Assembly: GCA_039810585.1 (NCBI GenBank)
Contig: JBDHXF010000003.1
Coordinates: 1 to 64,000 of the forward strand
Direction of reading: 5' to 3'
Length of the DNA: 64,000 bases
DNA from: JBBATK01 sp039810585
Lineage (GTDB): Bacteria; Bacteroidota; Ignavibacteria; Kapaibacteriales; NICIL-2
Under the pieces are notes generated by a model that was given only the letters and a program-made list of their open reading frames with translations, had not been told where the DNA came from and ran no database searches. The position numbers and the translations under genes were made by a program. Positions 25,884 to 33,882 of this stretch are shown here, one piece after another; position 1 is the first letter of the stretch, and each line of letters begins with the position of its first letter.

Positions 25884-27137
25884 TTAGAGATCTTTCGGTG
25901 GAGTGAGTGACGAGAGTTTTTCACGAATCGCCTCGTCGCTGGGCTGGCGTATCGACGACATCATATACGGTGAGATATCGCTCATTAAGCCAATCATAGT
26001 TTCCTGGTTGATGTACTCTACCACTTTTTCCACGCTCTTTGTTTGCTCAAACACGCGCAGTTGGCGATCGGCTCCGCTACCCATCTCAAGGATTTGATAG
26101 ATGTACTGTAGATGTTGGCGCGATCCGAGTTCGTCCACAACATCGTCCACAAAATCCAAGAGTTCACGAATGAGGTCACGAGCAGGGTACTCTTGCTGAC
26201 GTCCAAAGTCGATGAGACAACCATCCAAACCGTAGCGAACAGCTCGCCACTTGTTCTCCATCAGCAGCATGCGCGGGTAGACGCGAAAGCTGAGGTTCTT
26301 TTCGTACAGTGAAAAGAGTTTGGCGGCCAAAGCCTGCACCAGAGCTACAATGGCGATGGTTTCATCCACACGCATCGGCAAATCGCAAATGCGAATTTCA
26401 AGGGTCGGGAATTTCGGGTGCGGGCGGATGTCCCACCAAATCTTCTTCGGGTTATCGATGCAATTGGTACGCATCAGCAAGTCCACGTAGCTCTCATACT
26501 CACCCCAGCTGGCGAAGTAATCGGGGATATTGGTTCTGGGGAAACGTTCAAAAATCTTAGAACGATAGGACTTCAAGCCAGTGTCCATCCCCATCCAGAA
26601 AGGAGAATTGGTGCTGATTGCCAGAATGTGCGGTAAGAAGTAACGCATTACATTCATGATTTGAATCTGCGTCTCGCGGTTTTCAATACCCACATGAATG
26701 TGCATGCCGAAAATGAGCAGGGAACGGGCGAGCATCTGCATATCTCTCACCACATTTTGATAATGCTCATCGGGATAAATTTCTTGTTCTTGCCATTTGG
26801 CAAAGGGATGGGTAGAAGCGGCGCCAATAAGCAGATGGTTGGCCTGCGCCAGATGCGCAATCATCGATCGAATTTTTGTAAGCTCGAAGTGTGCCTCTTT
26901 CGTATTGCGGCAAACACCAGTTCCGATTTCAAGCATGGAGCCATGCATTTCCGGCTTCACATGCTCGTGTAAAATCAAACGACCTTTTGAGATGAGCTCA
27001 AGATTAATGTGCGATTTTAAATCGTAGGTCGTGGGGTCGAGTACCATGTACTCTTCCTCAATACCAATGGTAAACGAGGGACGCTCGTAAGGATTAGAAG
27101 CCTTTAAGGTATTCGAAAATTGATCTGCGTACTTCAT
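25884..27137 (-). CDS. carboxylate-amine ligase, glutamate-cysteine ligase type 2 family
   Basis: A 417-residue member of the YbdK/GCS2 family, which has ATP-dependent glutamate-cysteine ligase-like activity. Family landmarks: the N-terminal FTIGIEEEYMVLDP, GSMLEIGTGVCRN, the metal-binding HIHVGIENRETQIQIMN, LAISTNSPFWMGMDTGLKSYR, and a C-terminal helical part. It stands alone, with the next gene on the same strand beyond a 326 bp gap. No gshB is in the window, so a role in glutathione synthesis is uncertain; in many Bacteroidota the in vivo substrate is unknown. Confidence 0.9.
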   Translation of the reverse strand: MKYADQFSNTLKASNPYERPSFTIGIEEEYMVLDPTTYDLKSHINLELISKGRLILHEHVKPEMHGSMLEIGTGVCRNTKEAHFELTKIRSMIAHLAQANHLLIGAASTHPFAKWQEQEIYPDEHYQNVVRDMQMLARSLLIFGMHIHVGIENRETQIQIMNVMRYFLPHILAISTNSPFWMGMDTGLKSYRSKIFERFPRTNIPDYFASWGEYESYVDLLMRTNCIDNPKKIWWDIRPHPKFPTLEIRICDLPMRVDETIAIVALVQALAAKLFSLYEKNLSFRVYPRMLLMENKWRAVRYGLDGCLIDFGRQQEYPARDLIRELLDFVDDVVDELGSRQHLQYIYQILEMGSGADRQLRVFEQTKSVEKVVEYINQETMIGLMSDISPYMMSSIRQPSDEAIREKLSSLTPPKDL

Positions 27138-27509
27138 ATCCGTCCCATCAATCGGTGTGTAAATGCACTACTCCTGGACTTCTTCGCACGTCGAAAGCAA
27201 TATAGTAAACCCATATCACCTGCATACTGACGCATATCGCGTTTTTTTAGGCTAAAAATCGCGATTCTCGAGGCGCTAAAAATATTTTTTCAACGGATGT
27301 AACCATCTTTTTGAGCCTCGGTTATTGATTCCAGAACGCTGAACGAACGCACAGACAGTGAATTCAGGACAGAGAAAGCTCGGGTGAAAGGGTCGGCCGC
27401 CTTGCCGAGAGTCAGACAAAAAATAGCGTCGTTGGTAGTTCTTCCTCATACTCGAATCGGAAAAAGCAGAGATAAATTTTTCATCACACACACATCACTT
27501 GGAGGATGT
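27138..27509. other. 372 bp divergent intergenic region
   Basis: Between the starts of the carboxylate-amine ligase (-) and the lipoprotein (+). It is locally AT-rich and holds an imperfect hairpin ATCGCG...CGCGAT (27236-27265) with complementary T and A runs inside, and a repeated CTAAAAAT (27252-27259 and 27276-27283). A good ribosome binding site GGAGG (27501-27505) precedes the lipoprotein. No other gene is seen. Confidence 0.45.
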
Positions 27510-28397
27510 ATGAACCGTCTTAAAAGTCGCCTCTTTATCGGCGCAATGGCAAGTCTCTTCGCAATGGGACTTTTCCTTCAAAGCTGCAGCTCGAACAGCT
27601 CTACACCAACCTCGAGCACGGATGCCGCAGTTCCGCTTGTTAGCGCTAGCTCGACAGATTTGGCTTCGCCAAACTTCACCATCGATCTTTCGAAGTACGA
27701 TAACGTGACGGCGATGGATCCGAGTCCGGGCGGCGGACGCGATACCACCATCAAAGGTGGTGGACCGGATACAAATAATACTGGTGACCGCGGTGGAAAC
27801 GGTGGCCCGGGCGGAAAATCTCCAAATGGTTCTGTGCGCTTGCGCCCCCTTCCTTTGCCGTGCTTGGGCTTAGATTCCGCTCAGATGCAGCAGTTGCAAC
27901 AAATCATGGCAGATGCTGCTACGGCTGCAAAAGCTGCTCGTGACGCCTATATGCAAGCAATGGCACCAATCAGAACACAGGATAGTATTGCCATGGCAGC
28001 CTATCGTGCAGCGACCGCTGATGTGCGTGCTCAATTGCAAACACTTCAACAAAACTACCGTCAGCAAGCTACCGATATCCTGAAGCAAGTGAAGGATGGT
28101 ACCATGACCCGTACCGATGCAAAGACGGCTCTTGATGCACTTCGCGCTCAATTCGCCGCTGATGCAAAACCTCTGCTCGATCAAATGGCTGCTGCCAATC
28201 AAGCTCTGAGAGCCGCACTTTCCGCTAATGACGCTGCTCGTAAAGCTGCAAATGATGCTTATCAGTCAGCTTTGAAGCAGATTCAAGATGACATGAACGC
28301 TAAGATCGGCGCAATCTTGACGCCTGCTCAATTGGTGATTTGGCAACAATGGTTGGCCGGTGGTAATCCATGCGCAGGTATTCGCCCGCATAAGTAA
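27510..28397 (+). CDS. Ala-rich lipoprotein with helical Spy/CpxP-like C-terminal region
   Basis: A 295-residue lipoprotein: signal peptide with lipobox LQSC (C26), a Ser/Thr-rich linker, a Gly-rich low-complexity part (about 78-108, GGGRDTTIKGGG, GGNGGPGGK), and a long Ala/Gln-rich helical region (about 120-290) that contains internal similarity (AARDAYMQAM / AARKAANDAYQSALKQ) and ends in LTPAQLVIWQQW, reminiscent of the LTxxQ motif of Spy and CpxP. A periplasmic chaperone or metal-response role is possible but not shown. The ATG at 27510 has GGAGG 4 bp upstream. A strong terminator follows, which suggests a single-gene unit with good expression. Confidence 0.82.
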   Translation: MNRLKSRLFIGAMASLFAMGLFLQSCSSNSSTPTSSTDAAVPLVSASSTDLASPNFTIDLSKYDNVTAMDPSPGGGRDTTIKGGGPDTNNTGDRGGNGGPGGKSPNGSVRLRPLPLPCLGLDSAQMQQLQQIMADAATAAKAARDAYMQAMAPIRTQDSIAMAAYRAATADVRAQLQTLQQNYRQQATDILKQVKDGTMTRTDAKTALDALRAQFAADAKPLLDQMAAANQALRAALSANDAARKAANDAYQSALKQIQDDMNAKIGAILTPAQLVIWQQWLAGGNPCAGIRPHK

Positions 28398-28415
28398 TCG
28401 TAGTGCTTCTTCGTT

Positions 28416-28449
28416 AAAACGGCTCGTGCATCTCTGCACGAGCCGTTTT
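28416..28449 (+). terminator. intrinsic terminator of the lipoprotein gene
   Basis: A perfect 15-bp stem, AAAACGGCTCGTGCA / TGCACGAGCCGTTTT with loop TCTC, ending in a run of five T residues (28446-28450). It lies 19 bp after the lipoprotein stop and could also act on the opposite strand. Confidence 0.9.
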
Positions 28450-28643
28450 TCGTTAGGGACAAAGCAACTGGAAATTCGGGGTGACTCCTGGTTTACACGA
28501 CTTCGATATACCCTCCGGTTGACGTTGAATACTCGCGCCCTTCGGCCGCTCTCTGTATAGGTAATAGGAAGCTCGCTCGTGATGCTCAATGTCGCACAGT
28601 TGCGGAAGGGATGAGACGCTCAGTCCGGGGTGGTGCCGTAGCT

Positions 28644-29984
28644 CTATGAGGAAGCACATGCAGAGTGGAGCGCTCCGCTAAGTTCAGAGCTGATTCGAGC
28701 TGCGCAGTGAATCGTAATGCACTCGTCGTGCTCTGCCCATTCCAAGCGATGGATCGACGCGCGGAAGGAATCGCGTTTGCAGACTTCGGCCACAAGGGCA
28801 AAGCCAATGCTTCCGTCGTGAATAATGCGTACAAGATCTATGTTGTTTTGATGGCTGACATGACAGTCTTCTGGGAGCAATGCCTTCATTCCGCTCAATC
28901 CGTCGTCGGTAACGGTGAAATTGAGTACGGAGCCCGATCGTGTTGAGTGTATAACGTGATCATTTTCAACCAAAGCCGGTAGGACAATCGTCCGAATATC
29001 CCGATCCGCGTCCAAGGATCTGGCTTGGACGGTAATCAAATTCAACGCTCGAATCACGATAATTGCACTTTGCCGCGAGGAGCCCGTGCCATCGGCGATG
29101 AGAGTGCCCACAGAATCCGGGTGGTGCAGTCCGCGTATACGAAGCGGGATGCGTGCAGCGCGCAGCGGTTCAATCATGGTGGGGTAGAGCAGCTTCATCC
29201 CGGCAGTTGCCATCGTGTATGCACGTGCATAGCTCAGTGATTCGATCTTTCTCGTGCCGTGAACAACCATGGGATCTGCGCTTCGAATGCCGTCCACGTC
29301 GGTATAGACCGTCAGATCCTGAGCGTGAAGCGAATTGGCCATGATGGCTGCGGTCAAATTCGAGCTCTCCCGTCCCATGGTCGTGGTATAGCCACTGGTC
29401 GAGCGAGCCACATAGCCTTGCATTAATACCAAACCCGATTTCTCAAGAACAGGAATAAGCAGTTTAGCAACGTTTTGGTAGGTCTCACGGCGCTGAGGCT
29501 TGGCGCTGCCATACTCATCGTTCGTCACCAGAATCGTTTCTGCGTCGACGGTGGCATGTGCAATGCCGCGTTCGCTGAGGATGGCTGAAAAGAGATGGAG
29601 CGCCATGGCCTCGCCGAAGGATAAGACCTTGTCGCGAATACGAGGACTGAGTTGTGCAGTGATGTGTATGCCCTTTACGAATTGTCGTAAGCGTAGAGCA
29701 AAGTCCGCCATCGCACTCAGAACCAGCTGCTGTGTTTCCGCCCGGTCGACGCTTAACTCGATCATCTTTTTGTGATCGTCCAGGAGCCGTTCCAATACCA
29801 GGTACGCATCCTCTTCGCTTCGCAAAGCAGTCTGACACGCTTGGTCTAGCAGCCTTGTACTTTGGCCGAAGGCCGAAAGGATAAGAAGTCTCTCGCTACC
29901 TTCGCTGTGTTGCAAGATGCGAACGACTGCGTCGATATCGCGACGCTCACGAAGGATGGATCCACCGACTTTCAGTACATGCAT
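28644..29984 (-). CDS. lysC: aspartate kinase
   Basis: A 446-residue aspartokinase that phosphorylates aspartate for Lys, Thr, Met and diaminopimelate synthesis. The N-terminal KVGGSIL replaces the usual KFGG(S/T)S; further motifs are SFGEAMALHLFSAIL, TVDAETILVTNDEYGSAKP, GRESSNLTAAIMA, VYTDVDGIRSADP and the C-terminal ACT region. It is not fused to homoserine dehydrogenase. The start at 29984 follows the amino acid permease gene with 4 bp between, so both are in one operon with ccmB. Sequence divergence in the ACT part makes its feedback ligand unclear. Confidence 0.9.
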   Translation of the reverse strand: MHVLKVGGSILRERRDIDAVVRILQHSEGSERLLILSAFGQSTRLLDQACQTALRSEEDAYLVLERLLDDHKKMIELSVDRAETQQLVLSAMADFALRLRQFVKGIHITAQLSPRIRDKVLSFGEAMALHLFSAILSERGIAHATVDAETILVTNDEYGSAKPQRRETYQNVAKLLIPVLEKSGLVLMQGYVARSTSGYTTTMGRESSNLTAAIMANSLHAQDLTVYTDVDGIRSADPMVVHGTRKIESLSYARAYTMATAGMKLLYPTMIEPLRAARIPLRIRGLHHPDSVGTLIADGTGSSRQSAIIVIRALNLITVQARSLDADRDIRTIVLPALVENDHVIHSTRSGSVLNFTVTDDGLSGMKALLPEDCHVSHQNNIDLVRIIHDGSIGFALVAEVCKRDSFRASIHRLEWAEHDECITIHCAARISSELSGALHSACASS

Positions 29985-29988
29985 ATAC

Positions 29989-31353
29989 TTAGTGATGAGA
30001 TTGGTCAGACTGCCATTCTTCGGCAGGTTGGAAAGGAAACCAGTGATTGCGCTTTGCCAAGATGGCGTACGCACCAAGGCCAATTGCCATCATCACCATC
30101 GCACCCTCCACCGCTCGTAGATCGCGCGTGCTGAAGAGCCATAACCAAATCGACAGCGAGGCAATAAGCGGAAGGGGAAAGAGCCACATCCGAAACGGCA
30201 TTGCGGCGGCACCCACTCTCTGACGATATAAAACGAGACCGATACTTTGCCCCACAAACTGCACGAGAATGCGCATGGTTAACACCATCGCAACCACGAT
30301 GGACAGACTATCGAAACTCACGCTCAAGACGAGTGATATACCCCCAATAAAGAGCAGAGAAATGTGCGGAAAATCGAGTCGGGGATGTAGTCGTCCGAAG
30401 ATCTTAAAGAAGTTACCGTCCTTTGCCGCCGCATACGGAATACGTGAATACCCAAGAATGACAGCAAAGATGGAGGATAGTGCCACGATCAATACGAGTA
30501 CCGTGACCACAGTTGCCGCAGTGCTGCCATAGATTTTTTGCACAAACAAGCCGATCACAAACATCTTTGGTTGAATCTCGCTCATGGGAATCACCGAACT
30601 GATGCTGTACTGCATTAAGGTGTACAATACAGCGATAACAGCCACCGACAAAAACATGCTTCTCGGAATGGATCGCTCCGGATTGCGAATCTCAGAACCA
30701 AGGTGACACACGTTGTAGTAGCCCAGAAAACTGTACACGGTGCTTTGCATCGAATCTCCCAGCTTCGAGAAGCCTTCGGCGTTCCACGTGAAGGCACCGC
30801 CAATCGAAGCTTGCTGGAGGTCGATGGACTGATGTGTCAGGCCGCTCACGATCACGAAGAGCAGAGTACCGACCGAACACACCCAGAGCACCAGGGTGAT
30901 GGTGGCTACCGTTTCCACTTTTCGATACAGCGCAGCGACGATGAGAATCACGACCACTCCACGAACCAGACGAAGCGTGTCCGGATCCAAGGGCAGGAGT
31001 GTCTTGACAGCTTCGGAAAATCCAATCGTAGCCGAAGCCACGACAAAGGATGCTTGAAAGACAGTTTGCCAGATAAAGAGGAACGACATCACCCGACCCC
31101 ATCGGTGCGCCCCGTAACTCTCGCGTAAGAATACGTACGAACCACCGGCTTCAGGCATTGCTGCACCAAGCTCAGACCAAACGCTGGCGTCCAAGAAAGC
31201 AAGAACAGCTCCCGCAACCCAGGCCAGTATACTGGCCGGTCCGCCCATTATCGACATCACTGTGGCGGTGACAATGAAGGGACCGATGCCGATCATATCG
31301 ATCATATTTAAGGCCGACGCCTGAAGGAGCGACAAACTTCTGTGTAAAGCCAT
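29989..31353 (-). CDS. APC-family amino acid permease
   Basis: A 454-residue inner-membrane transporter with about twelve helices. The amino acid-polyamine-organocation signature is visible in helix 1 (SALNMIDMIGIGPFI) and helices 2-3 (MPEAGGSYVFLRESYG), plus GYSRIPYAAAKDGNFFKIFG in the loop typical of this group. The start was placed at 31353 because this ATG overlaps the ccmB stop as TGATG; a longer frame adds ten residues inside ccmB. Position before aspartate kinase suggests an amino acid of the aspartate group as substrate, an inference only. Confidence 0.88.
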   Translation of the reverse strand: MALHRSLSLLQASALNMIDMIGIGPFIVTATVMSIMGGPASILAWVAGAVLAFLDASVWSELGAAMPEAGGSYVFLRESYGAHRWGRVMSFLFIWQTVFQASFVVASATIGFSEAVKTLLPLDPDTLRLVRGVVVILIVAALYRKVETVATITLVLWVCSVGTLLFVIVSGLTHQSIDLQQASIGGAFTWNAEGFSKLGDSMQSTVYSFLGYYNVCHLGSEIRNPERSIPRSMFLSVAVIAVLYTLMQYSISSVIPMSEIQPKMFVIGLFVQKIYGSTAATVVTVLVLIVALSSIFAVILGYSRIPYAAAKDGNFFKIFGRLHPRLDFPHISLLFIGGISLVLSVSFDSLSIVVAMVLTMRILVQFVGQSIGLVLYRQRVGAAAMPFRMWLFPLPLIASLSIWLWLFSTRDLRAVEGAMVMMAIGLGAYAILAKRNHWFPFQPAEEWQSDQSHH

Positions 31354-32018
31354 CAATCCATCCACAAATAAGGAAACAACCAAAGCGCGACGATGAACAA
31401 AACCACGGCATAGCTGAGCATGATACCCACCGAGGGCCAGATATACACGTCCGGCGTTCCTACGACAGCCATACTGGTTGCATCTACTCCCAGAAACAAC
31501 ACCGGTAGGATCAACGGGAAGCTCAGGACCGGGAGTAATGCACCCTTAGCCTGAGCGCGGGCGATCAGAGCAGCACTCATGGTCATTGCTACGGACACCG
31601 CGCAGCCACCGCCGAGAAGGACCGCTAGAAAGAGACCGGGTGAGGCAACAGTCGACAGGTCGAACAACTCCACACTCAGAAAGGCTGCGCTGAGCAGCAT
31701 GAACACCGATAGTAGCAGGTTGTACAGGAACTTTCCGAGGAAGACTTTGGTTGGGCTGCTGACTAGTTGCAGGTACAGCGTGGTGCCCCGGTCCTCTTCA
31801 CTCACAAAACTCTTTGCCATTCCAACCGACGAACTAAAGAGCAGGATGATCCACAAAACTCCACTGAAGAGTTCTGAGCCCAGGCGAAGTCCTTTCGTAG
31901 CAAACAAGAGCAGAACCACGCTGTTGACCAAGAACAACAACAAGGCAAAAAACGACTGGCGTGTACGCCACTCACTGCGAAGATCCTTGTAGAATACGGA
32001 GAGACTGTTTTGAACCAC
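31353..32018 (-). CDS. ccmB: heme exporter membrane subunit CcmB
   Basis: A 221-residue six-helix protein of the CcmB family, the membrane part of the CcmABCD complex used in System I cytochrome c maturation. N-terminal FYKDLRSEWRTRQSFFALLLF and the loop SFVSEEDRGTTLYLQLVSSP are typical. It has a GTG start at 32018. The ATPase CcmA is not beside it, and the CcmC-like gene is 26 kb away, so the system is scattered. Here ccmB heads an operon with an amino acid permease and aspartate kinase, a combination with no obvious functional reason. Confidence 0.9.
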   Translation of the reverse strand: MVQNSLSVFYKDLRSEWRTRQSFFALLLFLVNSVVLLLFATKGLRLGSELFSGVLWIILLFSSSVGMAKSFVSEEDRGTTLYLQLVSSPTKVFLGKFLYNLLLSVFMLLSAAFLSVELFDLSTVASPGLFLAVLLGGGCAVSVAMTMSAALIARAQAKGALLPVLSFPLILPVLFLGVDATSMAVVGTPDVYIWPSVGIMLSYAVVLFIVALWLFPYLWMD

Positions 32019-32040
32019 GACACATACTTCCTGAATGGTA

Positions 32041-32072
32041 AAAAAAAAGCGCCTTCATGCTGAAGGCGCTTT
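32041..32072 (-). terminator. intrinsic terminator of the Lys/Ala-rich peptide gene
   Basis: On the minus strand AAAGCGCCTTCA pairs with TGAAGGCGCTTT around a 3-nt loop (32046-32072), followed by eight T residues. It starts 23 bp after the stop of the 78-residue gene and separates it from ccmB. Confidence 0.93.
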
Positions 32073-32094
32073 CCATCAAAGTGATGTTGTTCAC

Positions 32095-32331
32095 TTACTT
32101 TGCTGATGCGTCCTTAGCCGGCTTCTTGGCGCCTTTCATCTTATGAGCGGCTTTCATTCCAGCCTTCGCTGCATCCTTATCAGCGGCCTTGCCTTCTTCC
32201 TTCGCCTTTACCATCTTGGCATGCTTCATAGCTTTTGCAGGCTTAGCAGCATCGGCGGCAGGTGTACCGGCAGCAAATGTAGCAGCAGTCATGAAAGCGA
32301 CAGCGGCCAATAAGGAAATCAACTTACGCAT
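32095..32331 (-). CDS. small secreted Lys/Ala-rich protein
   Basis: A 78-residue preprotein: signal peptide of about 20-26 residues (LLAAVAFMTAATFAAG) and a mature part made almost only of Lys, Ala, Met, Asp and Gly (KPAKAMKHAKMVKAKEEGK). It is strongly basic and probably unfolded or helical in part. No family is recognised; histone H1-like and PsiF-like exported peptides have similar composition. It has its own ribosome binding site (GGAG, 7 bp from ATG), a possible upstream operator and a strong terminator, which indicates a single, well-expressed gene. Confidence 0.75.
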   Translation of the reverse strand: MRKLISLLAAVAFMTAATFAAGTPAADAAKPAKAMKHAKMVKAKEEGKAADKDAAKAGMKAAHKMKGAKKPAKDASAK

Positions 32332-32742
32332 TAGGAACTCCAGATATAGTTGGAAAAACAGTCTATCATCGAAAATACTACTTGACTCCAGTCAACTTTT
32401 GGTATTTAACGTATTTTTAGAATGTCGTGGAAAAGTTGTTTCTCGTCTGCATCGTTGAGTGCTACGATACTGTCGCAATGCAAAACAATCAGAGCTGATA
32501 TTTCCTGTGGGATGGCGAGTACCAATGGCACAATCAACAGCGTGTTCTGATTCCGTTCGCTCATCGTTTGGTAGCTTATACTCCTACATCAACAACTACA
32601 CGTCTTCGTTTGTTCGTACACCATCATGTCAGTAATACTCTTGTTCCTAAGCCATCCGAGGGGAGAGGTCTACGGTGATAAGCGTAGTGCCGGCAAACGA
32701 ACGTCTTCTATACCATTCCTGTGGAATACTCATCTCATTCTC
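32332..32742. other. 411 bp divergent intergenic region
   Basis: Between the Lys/Ala-rich peptide gene (-) and the CoA transferase gene (+). The peptide side contains the palindrome described at 32382. A frame continuous with the CoA transferase could start at 32626, but those 39 extra residues do not look like the family. Nothing else is recognised. Confidence 0.4.
32382..32395. promoter_or_regulatory. possible operator TTGACT-CC-AGTCAA
   Basis: A palindrome with 6-bp arms and a 2-bp centre, 51-64 bp upstream of the Lys/Ala-rich peptide gene. On the minus strand TTGACT could equally be part of a -35 element. Single occurrence, so the call is tentative. Confidence 0.3.
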
Positions 32743-33864
32743 ATGTTTGAACAGCTACTTGTTGTGGATTTCTCCAGTGTTCTGGCCGGACCTGTCGTTG
32801 GTCAGTTTCTTGCAGAGCTAGGCGCCAGGGTCGTAAAAATTGAAAACGCGATTACGGGGGGAGACGTTAGCAGACGGTGGAAACTAGCCACGGAGCCTGA
32901 AGACGACGATCGCTCGGCGTACTTCCTGAGTGCAAATGCAGGTAAGGAATCTCTTGCCCTAAACTTGGATGTACCGGAAGATCGGGAGCTCTGTCGTCAG
33001 CTGGTTGCTAAGGCAGATATTCTCATTCACAACTTCAAACCGGGAGATGAGCGTCGATGGAACCTTGATTATGAACATTGTCGCCAGCTCAATCACAAAC
33101 TCATCTACGCCTCCATCGATGGTTTCGGACCTGATAACCCAAGGGTTGGATATGACGCTGTGATTCAAGCAGAAAGCGGCTTTATGGCGATCAACGGGCA
33201 GGAAGGTTCAGCTCCCACCAAATTGCCGGTGGCATTGATGGACGTGTTGGCGGCGCAGCAGCTGAGGCAAGCAATACTGCTTGCATTGTTGCATCGTGAA
33301 CGGAGCGGTGAAGGGTCGAGTTGTAGTTGCTCACTGTGGGATGCGGCCATCAGTGCCCTCGTCAATCAAGCGTCAAACGTGCTCAACGCGGGCTGGGAGC
33401 CACGTCAGCAGGGTAGCGATCATCCCAACATCGCTCCCTATGGGACACTCTATCGTACTCATGACGGGAGGTGGATAAGTTTTGCGGTTGGAACCGACAC
33501 TCAATTTGGGGGACTCTGCGAAGTGTTGAGCCTTGAACCCAGGCCGGAGTTTGCTACAAATGCCAAACGCGTACGACACCGAAACGAGCTGAGTGAATGT
33601 ATCAGGACAGCCGTTCTGGAATGGACGGCAGATAATTTGATACGAGTGTGTCGCGAGCGCGATATCCCTATTTCACCGGTTCGGACGGTCTCCGAGGCGT
33701 TAGCGCAAGAGGAATCTCAGCGTTTACTCTCGTATGCAGATCAAACCGCGATCCTACGCACCATGGCATTTCGCTGTAGCTTCTTAGCGACGCCGATATC
33801 GATGCACCCTGCACCGCATTACAATGAGCACGGGGAAAAACTCAGAGCGGAATTTTCATCCTGA
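32743..33864 (+). CDS. CaiB/BaiF family CoA transferase
   Basis: A 373-residue type III CoA transferase or alpha-methylacyl-CoA racemase relative. The N terminus LVVDFSSVLAGPVVGQFLAELG, VVKIENAITGGD, YFLSANAGKESLALNLD, and VGYDAVIQAESGFMAINGQ are family boxes; the Asp in LPVALMDVLAAQQL is the probable catalytic residue that carries the CoA-linked mixed anhydride. Length is slightly below the usual 380-400. I set the start at 32743, where homology begins. No neighbouring acyl-CoA gene tells the substrate. Confidence 0.87.
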   Translation: MFEQLLVVDFSSVLAGPVVGQFLAELGARVVKIENAITGGDVSRRWKLATEPEDDDRSAYFLSANAGKESLALNLDVPEDRELCRQLVAKADILIHNFKPGDERRWNLDYEHCRQLNHKLIYASIDGFGPDNPRVGYDAVIQAESGFMAINGQEGSAPTKLPVALMDVLAAQQLRQAILLALLHRERSGEGSSCSCSLWDAAISALVNQASNVLNAGWEPRQQGSDHPNIAPYGTLYRTHDGRWISFAVGTDTQFGGLCEVLSLEPRPEFATNAKRVRHRNELSECIRTAVLEWTADNLIRVCRERDIPISPVRTVSEALAQEESQRLLSYADQTAILRTMAFRCSFLATPISMHPAPHYNEHGEKLRAEFSS

Positions 33865-33882
33865 TTCAGTACGTTGCTCTTT

